Part shown: in pieces, positions 12,011-24,400 of the stretch
Layout of the letters: the number at the start of each line of letters is the position of its first letter
Numbering within the stretch: the first letter of the stretch is position 1
Assembly: GCA_017165825.1 (NCBI GenBank)
Contig: CM029369.1
Coordinates: 21,074,611 to 21,138,610, forward strand
Direction of reading: 5' to 3'
Origin: Hepsetus odoe
Taxonomy: Eukaryota; Chordata; Actinopteri; Characiformes; Hepsetidae
DNA: 64,000 bases
The notes under the pieces: model-generated
Seen by the model: the letters and a program-made list of their open reading frames with translations, nothing else
Database searches by the model: none
Told to the model about the DNA's origin: nothing
Made by a program: the position numbers and the translations under genes

Positions 12011-12236
12011 AATGTTACATTTTTCAATGTGCCTGACTGGTACAAATTTATAGTAGACTGACATTTTTTTCTGCACCAAGAATCAATTAAAGGGGTTACT
12101 CCTAACGTGACCCATGACATGCTGCTCCCGCTTCTGGACTTTCTTAAGCTACAACTAATATCTAAAAGTAAGCATGTGCTTTAAAATTTGTGATGATGAA
12201 AGAACAGTCCGTTGCCCAGGGACAAAATGTTGAAAC

Positions 12237-12238
<2 letters not shown>

Positions 12239-12269
<31 letters not shown>
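12239..12269. repeat. (TG)15 microsatellite before f5
   Basis: The TG run is followed by CTTACAG at 12270-12276. It therefore looks like a splice acceptor for an f5 leader exon, or it lies just upstream of the transcription start. Confidence 0.9.
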
Positions 12270-12270
<1 letters not shown>

Positions 12271-12401
12271 TTACAGGAAGAAGAGAAAGGACAAAAAGAG
12301 GGAGGGACAGATAAAGGCATCAACAGTTTTAACTAAGAGATCAGTAGTTTCTGTGCTGTAGAACAGACGGATTAGACTTAGGCTTTCAGGTTTCCAGAGA
12401 T

Positions 12402-15400
12402 ATGAGGGTTTCCTCCAGGCCTGGGGCTTGGGGTGCCTTGGCCCTCCTAGTATTTTTCACCAACTGTGTAAAAGCAGTGGAGAGGCACTACTATATTGCT
12501 GCAGTTAATATTAACTGGGATTACGGCGCTAAAGGAAATCAAAGGTATTATTATTCATTTTCTTTTCTACATTTTAGTCTCACACTTTTTTTTGTATGAG
12601 TAAATAGATTAAATAACTGATCAATTTCATCACTATGGTCAAACTTTGTTGTATTGTGTTAGATTGTGATTTTGGTTATTACTTAAGGTTATGATGTTCT
12701 GCTCTTTGTTGCTGATTTATACGTTTATTTATTTTTTAGCATAACAGTGTCTCGTTTGAGAAATATGGAATGAAAAAGAAACTCCACTAGAATTTCTCTT
12801 TCTTTCTTTCTTTTTACTTTTTGTACTTCTATTGCCCTGTCTTTATTTTTTTCTGCATCATATAAAAGATGCATAATGAGATTTTAAAGCATTGTAGTTC
12901 ATCTTTCTTTTAATTTTTATGGCTTCTAAGGGATGGTCCCACTTATAGAAAGGCAGTGTACAGGGAGTATGAACCAGGCTTTCAAAAGGCAAAAACTCAT
13001 CCCTCATGGTCAGGTATTTATGATATTTTCAGGGCTGATGTTTTCATGACATCACCATGTTTGCAAAAGACAACATTTTGCAAAAACACAGGTAATGAAT
13101 AATTCATTCTATGTCTTTAGGGCTCCTGGGACCCACACTGCGGGGTCAAGAAGGTGACACTATAATTGTTACATTCAGAAATATGGCTGATCACCCATGT
13201 AGCATCCACCCACATGGCATCGCTTATGGAAAACAATCAGAGGGTGAGTTTGTGGAATTATGCTACTTGATATATGTTATATTCTTTTATATACATAAAA
13301 TTAGAAAATAGTGGTCTATAAAGTTACTGAATTAAATTGATATATTTAAAGAACAAATAAAAAATTGCCCAGGATGGTGACCATTATTTATAGCACTACT
13401 TGTTTGGCTGAGTTAACAAACTGCCAGCACAAACAGGTGTATTTACCCTTTATGTACATATTAACCAAAGGTTGTGCCTAAGTCCAAAATGAAGGCAAAA
13501 AAGGCATTTGTTCACCTCCTCATAGATTTCGTTGCATTCTTTGATGTACTCCAAAATGAACTTTGGTCAGCTCAGTAGTACGAATAGTACATGCTGAACA
13601 CACTACTGTTCAAAAAGCTGAGGTTTTTCAATAATATGAAACCAGTTTTGTTGCAGGTACATGTATCATAATGATTAGGTGATGACACTTCAGTAAGGGC
13701 CAGTATCCATCAGGCTTAAAAATCGAAAAAAGCACTTATGCCAACTGAGACTTTAAGTAGGTGTATGTCAAGAGGTGGCAAAAGTGCACAAACCTATTAT
13801 TTAGGTAAAACAGAAAAACTTGTGTAAAAACAACTCAGGTAAAATAGAAGTACTGATTCAATTACTTTACACAAGTAAATGAATAAAGCATGAACTCTGT
13901 AATGTACTCAAGGTGTAAAAGTAAAAAAATTTCATGTCATATTGATGTAAATAAGCTAAAAACCTTTGAACCTTTTTAACTTCAACATTCTTTTCTCAGC
14001 TTGTATTTCATCATTAACATCACATTCAGCCAGGTTTCTCATTCTTCTCTGTTACATCTGGTCTTTTACACAGTTTACGTCATACTGTGTGTGCTCCTCA
14101 CGAAAAGATTCACACTGAGCGATCGTCTTTTCTGTGTGTGTTATCCCCAATCATTTGAATCAATTCAAACTGAAATCAGTCTTGATGTTGAGGATAAGGT
14201 GCACAGTGATGCAAAACATTTTAACAAGCCTATTTTGAAGATGGAAGGAGTACAACATGCATATATTTGAGGTAAAATGTAAAAGATAAAAGTCAAAGTA
14301 ACGTAAAAAAAAATAATAATTATATATATAAACCTACCACCTCTGATTTCATATATGAGTTATTTATCCTTATGAACGTAGGCCTTAAGTGAAGCATAAA
14401 AACATATTCTATACTAATTTGGAGGAAATGTTCAACAAATTCAGCAGATGATAAAGAATGAAAAAGCTACAAACAACTGAGAATTCAAGCTGTAATAAAT
14501 TAACAATTAGTATACCACATATTTGAAATGTGTTTAAATCTTAAGCCAGATAACTTTAAATAGTTGTAATTACATACAGTTAAGTTCTAAAATATTTGGA
14601 CAGAGACAACTTTTTTCTAATTTTGGTTCTGTACACTAAAACAATGAATTTTAAATGAAACGACTCTAGACTCTAAGCTTTAATCTTTAATTCAGTGGGT
14701 TGAACAAAAAGATTGCATAAAAATGTGAGGAACTAAGGCATTTTTTAACACAATCCCTTCATTTCAGGGGCTCAATAGTAATTGGACAAGTTAAATAACT
14801 GAAAATAAAATGTTCAATTCTAATACTTTGCTGGCAATGATACCCTGAGGTCTTGAACTCATGGACATCACCAGATGCTGGGTTTCCTCCTTTTCAATGC
14901 TCTGCCAGGCCTTTACTGCAGTGGCTTTCAGTTGCTGTTTGTTTGTGGGCCTTTCTGTCCGAAGTTCAGTCTTCAACAAGTGAAATGCTGCTCAATTGGG
15001 TTCAGATCAGGGATTGACTGACTTGGCAATTCAAGAATATTCCACTTCTTCTGCTTTAATAAACTCCTGGGTTGCTTTGGCTGTATGTTTTGGGTCATTG
15101 TCCATTTGTATTTTAAAATGCCGCCCAATCAGCTTGACTGCATTTAACTGGATTTGAGCAGACAGTATGTCTCAGAACACCTCAGAATTAATTCGCTGCT
15201 TCTGTCCTGTCACATCATTGATGAACACTAGTGTCCCAGTGCCACTGGTAGCCATACACACCCAAGCCATCACTCCGCCGTGTTTTACAGATGATGTGGT
15301 ATGCTGTGGATCATGAGCTGTTCCCTGCCTTCTCCATACTTTTCTCTTACCATCATTCTGGTTGAGGTTGATCTTGGTTTCATCTGTCCAAAGAATGTTT

Positions 15401-18400
15401 TTCCAGAACTGTGGTGGCTTTTTTTTTTTTTGATGTTTTTTTAGCAAAGTCCAATCTTGCCTTTCTATTCTTGAGGCTTATGAGTGGCTTGCACCTGGCA
15501 GTGCACCCTCTGTTTTTACTTTCATGCAGTCTTCTCTTAATGGTAGACTTGGATATCGATACGCCTGCCTCCTGGAGAGTGTTGTTCACTTGGTTGGCTG
15601 TTGTGAAGGGGTTTCTCTTCACCATGGAAATTGTTTTGTGATCATCCACCACTGTTGTCTTCCATGGACGCCCAGGTCTTTTTGCATTGCTAAGTTCACG
15701 AGCACTTTCTTTCTTTCTCAGGATGTACTAAACTATATTTTGCCATTCCTAAAAGTTGCAATTTCTCGGATGGGTTTTTTCTGTTTCTGCAGCTTAAGGA
15801 TGGCTTATTTTACCTGCATGGAGATCTCCTTTGACCGCATGTTGTCTGTACTCAGCAAAATCTTCCACATGCAAGCACCACAACTCAAGTCAATTCCAGG
15901 CCTTTTATCTGCTTAATTGATAATGACATAACGAAGGAATTGCCCACACCTGCCTACGAAATAGCCTCTGAGTCAATTGTCCAATTACTTTTGGTCCCTT
16001 TATAAAGAGGATGGCACAAATAAGGAGCTAGAACTCCTAAACCCTTCTTCCAGTTTGAATGTGGATACCCTCAAATGAAAGCTGAGAGTCTACACATTAT
16101 GCCCATGTCCATGATATAACTATAATTGGAATATGTTTCAGTAAACAAGTACAAAAACAAAACTTGTGTCAGTGTCCAAATATATATGGACCTAACTGTA
16201 CATTATTGCAAACACATAATTACTACATAATATTTATTGTGTATTTCTTTATGTTCTTAAACATAAAAATTCATTAAATGAAACATCTTAAAATACCTTC
16301 TGGTGTCTGTCTTACAGATTTTACACTGTTTGAGTTGTTACTGTATAAAATGAGGAATGATTCCAAATTTACAGTACTGTATGTATTAATGCCTGGTGAG
16401 ACATTAACATTTAGTGATGCAAATATCTAATCCTTCAGGATCTTTGTACTTTGACAACACTTCTGATTTTGAAAAAGAGGATGATGTCATTCATCCTGGC
16501 AAAGAGCACACTTACAACTGGGAGGTGACTTCTGATGTGGCACCAAAAGCTGCAGACCCCTTTTGTGTCACCTACACGTATTTCTCTCACCATGACTTTG
16601 TCAAAGACTACAACACAGGTCTAATTGGGACACTGCTGATCTGTAAGAAAGGTAAGACCAATTCCACAATCCATAATCATCAATAAAAACAATATGATTT
16701 GGTTCATCAGCTATGTGCTTTACTTGTGGGATGGTGAGAGGGTTTGGAGATCCTAGAAAAGACTATTTATGCTGAAGGTTAATGTAGTATTTTTTTTTTT
16801 GCAGACAGCCTTAATGATGCTGGAAATCAGGTCCATTTTCAAAAGGAGTTTGTGTTGCTGTTTGGCGTGTTCGATGAGAAGTACAGCTGGTACAGCAGAG
16901 GAGGCCCTCCACTTACAGAGAATGTGAAATACACCATAAACGGCTTCACTAATGGCTCTATTCCTGGTTAGTTCATCTACATCCAGTACTGTGCAAGAGT
17001 TTTAGGCAGGTGTGAAAAAAATGCTGTAAACAAACAATGCTATCAGAAATATAAATAATGATTGTTTATTTTTATCAATTTACAAAATGCAAAGTGAGCG
17101 AACAAAACAAAAATCTAAATCAAATCAATATTTGGTGTTACTACCTTTTGCCTTCAAACCAGCATCAATTCTTCTAGGTACACTTGCACAAAGTCAGGGA
17201 TTGTGTAGGATTATAGTCGGTGTATGATCAACCAGTTTTACCAAACAGGTGCTGATGATCATCAGTGTCACACGGAGGTTGAAACACAGTCATGTTTGGA
17301 ACAACCTACCAGCCGAGTTCCTTCAGAAACTGTGTGCAAGTGTACCTAGAAGAATTGATGCTGTTTTGAAGGCAAAGGGTGGTCACACCAAATATTGATT
17401 TGATTTACATTTACATTTACGGCATTTAGCAGACGCTCTTATCCAGAGCGACTTACATGTCCTAATTACAGGGACAGTCCCCCTGGAGCAACTCAGGGTT
17501 AAGGGTCTTGCTCAGGGACCCAGTGGTGGTAGTGCCAGAGGTGGGATTTGAACCTGGGACCTCTTGAGCCATAGGTCCATAGGCAAGTATCTTACCACTG
17601 GACCACCGCCACCCATTTCTCTTTTGTTCATTCACCGCATTTTGTTGATTGATGAAAATAAATGATTAACACTTCCATTTTTGAAAGCATTCTTTGTTTA
17701 CAGCATTTTTTCACACCTGCCTAAAACGTTTGCACAGTACTGTACATATTAAGATGCTTGGACACTTAAAGGGCCCATATAGAATTTTTCCCCATTTTTG
17801 AGTTTAATGTGGTATGCAAACACTGTTCGTTTTACATATCATAAAACCTTCAGCCCTTTAAATCTATGTGGATTTAGGCTGCAACAACAGTCTAATTTTA
17901 ATTTATTGTTGTAGTACAGACTTCAACCAGTTAGATCAGAGAAAATGTATATATAGCAAACAAGACACAGACAAGCATCTGTTTTTACATGCATTTAATT
18001 AATATCAAATGCTAGGAGGAGGCCATAAAATAAATTATGACTGTTTTGGCATAAAACCACAAACACGAATTATATATGATATGCACTGATATTAATTATA
18101 CAGTATTTACATATTAAGTATGTTACCTCTATTCTTTTTGAAGAATTGCATAATTTTTTCCAGATCTAACTGTGTGTGCACATTCCAAAGTATCCTGGCA
18201 CATCCTGGGTATGAGCACTGAGCCTGAGCTTTTCTCTGTGCACTTCAATGGACAGGTTCTGCAGCAGCATGGGCACAAAGTTTCTTCAATTGGCATTATC
18301 AGTGGCACTGCCACCAGTGCAGAAATGGTGGCAGTCCAAGCTGGATGTTGGCTACTCTCTTCTCACATCAGCAAACACTTGGAAGGTAAGGTTTCCCTGA

Positions 18401-21400
18401 GTCTAGTTCTCCTTTTGATTAGGACACCAGGAGCTAACCAGAAGATCTTACCCATTAGACTGATCACCAGCATAATTAGGAACTAACTGTCAAATCAGCC
18501 CATCCCATTTTCTGTAACATGATTGTGGTGAATGCCATCAAAGATCCTACATATCGAAAATATCTGGACCCAATTGCTGGAGTGAATAAAGCATTGAGAA
18601 AACCAGGAGTAGTGGGTGTGATGTAGTGGAAGTCTAATAACAGAACTCACAATACAGGAGGAGCAACTGGCCAGCTCTTAACCTCAGCAAAACTAAATGG
18701 CTTCTTCAACTAAACAAAAGCAAGGGAATGGGGAGAGTCTGGTGATTAGCTAAAGGGACTAAAGAGTCCAAGCTGAGTCCAAACAAAAAGGTTTTGTTTC
18801 TTTTGTTTGACCTGTTTCTTCATTTAATGGCTTTATAGCGCTGCAGCTGATCACTGATTGTTGTCAGCTGTGGCTCTGCACCTCCCCCTTCAGCCTGGAG
18901 GGGAAGTGTGCTGTCCTCTGCTGGCTGGTGCCCTGGATGACACCCTTATAGTTTTCATTTCCAATTTTAATCTCCAGTATAAGGCAAATAATGTGTTGAT
19001 ATGTGTGTTTAAGTTTCAAATAACCATGTTTAATCTTCAATGGCCAAAACAATGTGTGAATATCTGTTGTGTTTGTGCTAAATTGCCTTAGACCTTTTTC
19101 ACAGAGTCTTTTTCTGGTTGGGAATGAATGACTTCTGTTATAAGCATTTGTGGCTGAATACGAGTTATCATAGTGTACCACAGTGCTCAATCTTCTTCCT
19201 TCAGTTGCTCCCGTTTAGGGGTTGCCGCAGTGCTCTGTCATGCAAGGAAAAACCAAATAAGGTGAAAAGACTAAAAAGAGGAAGTTGTAAGAAACTGCAA
19301 AGCATCAGATCTATCTCAGACCGTTTAACCACCAGCAGCTCTTTTTCAGATAACTGAACAACTCGGCTTGCCAATACTATTTACAGAGAAATTATTTACA
19401 TTATAACAAAAATGAGAAAAGGAATTGTTTCTTACCATTTCAGAGGGCATGCATGGCTTCCTGACCATAAACATGTGTGAAGAGTTTCCTGCCCCAAAGC
19501 GAAAGATAACCATCCAGCAATCACGAGAGAGCCAAGAGTGGACTTACTATATAGCAGCAGAAGAGATCATCTGGGATTATGCTCCAAATTTGCCTAATAA
19601 TGTGGATGGGTATGCACATCATACACTGTTAAATTAATTTTCTTATGACGCTCCAATGACTTCTTGGAAGGAGTTGGGCTAACAGACCCGTTGTCTTATT
19701 TCTTCTCATGCAGGGATTTCCGAGCCACATACTTAAAACAGAGTGCAGAAAGGATAGGCAAGAAATATAAAAAGGCAGTGTTCACTCAGTACAAGGATGA
19801 GTCATTTAAAGAAAGGGCAGAGAACAAGCAGAGGAAGAAGGAAGTGGGGATACTTGGCCCTGTGATCAGAGCACAGATCCGAGATGTAATAAAGGTAAAT
19901 TAAGCGTGCAATGCATATAATTAAAGTCTGGCAGAAGCAGGCTGCCATCTGAAGCAACCCATTTGATACAACACCGTTCTTGGTAGTCAGGAATTACCAT
20001 GACCTTGAATTGATTTTCTGTGTTCACAGATTGTGTTCAAAAATAAAGCAACACGTCCATACAGCATCTATCCACATGGATTGACCATTGATAAAAACAA
20101 TGAGGGAGCCAACTACCCTGATGGAGGTCAGCAGAATAACTATTATTTATATCATTTATTATATCACATTTAGTGTCTGATATGAAATATCATATACTTG
20201 TTTAATAAGACTTTAGTTTTGCTTAATTGTTATGTTTTACACATTTATAAATGCAATGTCAGTTAAAGGAATTGCATTAATTTAAATTCAAATCACTCAC
20301 CAAATTCATGATAATGACTTCAAGTAATGCACTAAATTGTTTTGATGCATGTATTTTATTTTCACATTAATAATTGTAATGTTTAATCCAATGCAGTTTT
20401 TCAGTGTAACTGAACCATCTGATATTTTTGCACCTTGATAACCCATAATTTTTAATAAACAAAAAGTGGTGGACCAGACTTATGCCTCCTATGAACTTAA
20501 AGGAAACCAGAGCCACGCAGTGCAACCCGGGGAGACCTACACATATGTATGGCAAGTAATTGAGGAGGATGAGCCTTTGCAAAATGATTCCAGGTGTCTC
20601 ACCAGGATGTATCACAGTGCAGTGAACACACCACGAGACATCGCCTCTGGCTTGGTTGGGCCACTCCTCATTTGCAAGAGCCAGTCACTAAACACCAGGA
20701 ATGTCCAGGTAACCTTTTTTTTGGTCTTGGTCTAACAGTTCTGTTATCACTCTGTACTAGAGCTGTCACTTGATTAAATGGATTGCTTAGTTTAAATGGA
20801 TTACTTGCTAAAACATCCCATTAAAATGAACACCATTGGTAAATTGGTAATTATTTTTTCAAACCTAGATGAGGAGAAGGTATCCACAGTTAATTATAAA
20901 GAGCTGTGATAGGAAAACTTAGGAAGATTCTCCATAGCCATTAGCACTCAGGGAGCTTTGTATGCATTATGGAAATTTACAACATCAGTATCTTACTAAT
21001 TCATGTATGTTTGTAGTTGCTTGCACTGGCCATCAGACAGCCAACATGCAAACAACATACAAATAAAACAACATACCACCAGCTTTATGTTGTCAGGGAA
21101 GCCTTTGTGGCACCCAAACCTGTAGAGACATGACTCCACAAGACCTCTCTGCTGTGGTTTCTGGCATCTGTTAGCTACAGATCCTTTAAGAACTTTCAGT
21201 TACAAGCTGGGGCTTCAGTGGATTGGACTAGCATGTACAGCACATCCCAGAAATGCATAATAGCACTGATCTATTATACCAAAGTAACGTCCATAAGAGC
21301 GCCAAGACCTGAGGGTTCTTAGCAAAACATTGCCCAGAACATCATTCTACCTGCATTCATTTTTTTTTCCGTAAAGCATTTTGGTGGAGCCGTTGCTTTC

Positions 21401-24400
21401 CCAGGGGAATACCCATGACTCTGTTGCCAGCTCAGTTTTGCCCTTTTGGTGACACCCCTGTCTATACATTAAATCATGGCCCTTGGTGAGGCTCGGATCT
21501 GCTGTTCACTGGAGAGTTGCTTTGTCCTTTTTCAGCTCAGGTCCGACAAGGAGCAGCATGCTATGTTTGCAGTTTTTGATGAGAACAAGAGTTGGTATCT
21601 GGATGAAAACATCAACACATACTGTGGAGATTCAAAAAGAGTAAAAAAAGATGATCCTGAGTTCTATAAATCAAACGTAATGCACAGTAAGTAGAACTCT
21701 AATTTTACACACTTTGTATTTTAGCTTCATAAATTGTAAAACAATTTCGCAAATTTCCACAGCAATCAATGGTTATGTCTATGAAAGTGGCCAAGTCCTG
21801 GGATTCTGCAATGGTGAGATTGTAACTTGGCATGTATCAAGTGTTGGGGACCAAAATGGCATTCAGACTGCCACCTTTTATGGCCACACATTTGAGCTGA
21901 ACAACAGAGAGGAAGATATCCTAAGTCTTTTTCCCATGACAGGAGAGACGATCTCCATGAACATGGCTAACGATGGTTGGTATGCCTAAATATTATTTAA
22001 ATCCTTTGGTTATATTTAACCCTTAAATGCTTACACAGAATATTCAGAAGCAGTGATTTAAGGTATGCACTTTGAAACCAGTTGAAACCAAATTGAAACC
22101 AGTATACATTTAATTACTGCTACTATCTTGATTTTGTCAGGTGATAACTTTTATTAGATTTTATTAGATTTTGACAGTGGCCGTATCATTTGCGTGTCAT
22201 TTTAACCTAATTCTTTTTTTATTAAAGGAATCTGGTTACTGGCTTCACTGAATACACACGAGACCACTAAAGGAGTGAGACTGAAATTTAAAGATGTTGA
22301 ATGCTTTAGAGATTATGTCGCAGAGTATGACGAATATAATGATTCAAAAGTGTCTTTTTCTGTGTGGATACCTGCAGACGAGACAAAAACTCATGAAGAA
22401 GTGGGGATACCACCACCTTTAAAGTTAGCTGATGATAGCGAGACAGACTTTTATGCAGAAATACTTGGTCTAAGGACATTTAGTAGCTTAGGAAACAGTA
22501 CGACTGAAATGGAAGAATTGGACCTTTCTTTCCTGGATCATGATGAGGTTGTGTTGCCTGAAGAAATTAGCCCAAGCCATGCTGATAAGATTCTAAACGT
22601 TACAGTTTCCAAGTTAGAACTATTCAAACAAAACCATTCTGATAGCATATTATCAGATTTTAATGATGAGAACCGCACAAGCAATGGTATACAAAATGAG
22701 ACACTGAGTGGTTTCAGTGTCACTGAGGCTATAATGTCAAACAGTACCTTTGGAAACGGTACAACTGATATGGCTCTTGATGAGGATGTGCTACTGGAAG
22801 ACAGTGGCCTGAGCCGCAGTTATGAGATTCAGAACAAAAATCCGAAGTTAGAACATTTCCAAGTAAACCAGTCTGATCTCATATTATCCGCAGGTTTTGA
22901 TGATGAGAAGCTTAAAAGCAAGGGTGCCCCAAATGACACATTGCTCAGTTTCACTGTCACTGATGCTGTAATGTTAAATAACTCTGGAAACAGTACAATT
23001 GATATGGAGGAGCTGGATCTATCTTCACTGGGTATTTATGAGGGAGTTCTACTGGAAGGCAATAGCTCAGGCATTGCTGAGATTCACAACACTACTTATC
23101 TTGAGTTAGAGCATTCTAGACCAACCCAGGCCGATCTCATGTTATCAGATTTTGATGATGAAAACCACACAAGCAAGGGTGTTCAAAATGACACATTGCT
23201 CAGTTTCAGTATTGTTGATACAATGGAATATAGTAACTCAGAAAACAGAACTACTGATATGGAGAAGCTGGATCCTTCTTTCTTGGATCAGGATGAGAGT
23301 GTGCTGCTTGAAGACTATAGCCTGAGTGTCGCTGGAGAGATCCAAAACACTACTTATCCTCAGTTGGAACAATTCAAACAAAACCAGGCTGATCTCACAT
23401 TATCAGAAGCTTTTGATGATGAGAACCGTACACTGGAGGATGTCCAAAATAAGACATTGTTCGTTTTGGTTCCAGATGCTATAACACCAAATACTTCTTT
23501 AATCAATGAGTCTAGCAGCAGCTCCACTAATTCCAGTGACATCCCAGTTCTGCAAGATACAGATAGAGACTACACAACACCAAATGGTCACAATGCATCA
23601 CTGATTGCAAAGGAAGCCATGTCATTACAATCAACCCCAACCCCAAAGGGTCATGAAGAGAATACAACAGAGGGTTTCACTGTGGATATGTTTAATTACA
23701 GTGAGCCTGCTACTGAGTCTCCCACCAACTTCACAGATGTCCAAGCATTGGAAGAATTTGTGCTACTAGAGGGTAGTGACCAAATGAAAACTATGAGCAA
23801 GGTGCATGAGGTTGAATACAACATTTCACCTCCAGCACTTGCCAACAACATCACTCAGGAACTGCTGGGGAACACTACTCAGAGTATAATAGATGATGCT
23901 GTCCAGAAAGTGAATCGCACTAAAGTGAGCTACAAATTGTTGAATGAAACAGTTAAAGAACTGAATAGCACACAAGTGGATTCAGAATCTACACTGGATA
24001 AGTTACCAAAATTAAGCACCCAGCTTTCAAAATCTGATGGAATCTTTTTGCCAAACAGCAGTTCAGAGGAGTTCATTGAAGAAGTGGTCATCCATCTTAA
24101 AAACAGTAACAACACTGAGGTCATCCTCACCAGCCCTTTGAATCCACAAACAGAGCACTGGAGCTATGATGGCAAGTATGAGCTGGTGCCAGGAGAGATC
24201 TCAGATCATACAAAAAAATACATCACAGACGAACCAGGGCCACAACCTAACAAAACAAGCAAAACAAATAAAGAGAAGAAGACTGTTCTAAAAAGGATTA
24301 GCCCAATGAAAGGGTATGGCATGAAGACAAAGAAGAGGGTAGAGTATAAACCTCAGCCTCGCAGTGCTCTCACCCCAAAAGGCTTTTCACCACGGGGGTT

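Noticed and set aside
15411..15916. + strand open frames inside the Tc1-like element
   Set aside because: They are antisense to transposase remnants on the - strand.
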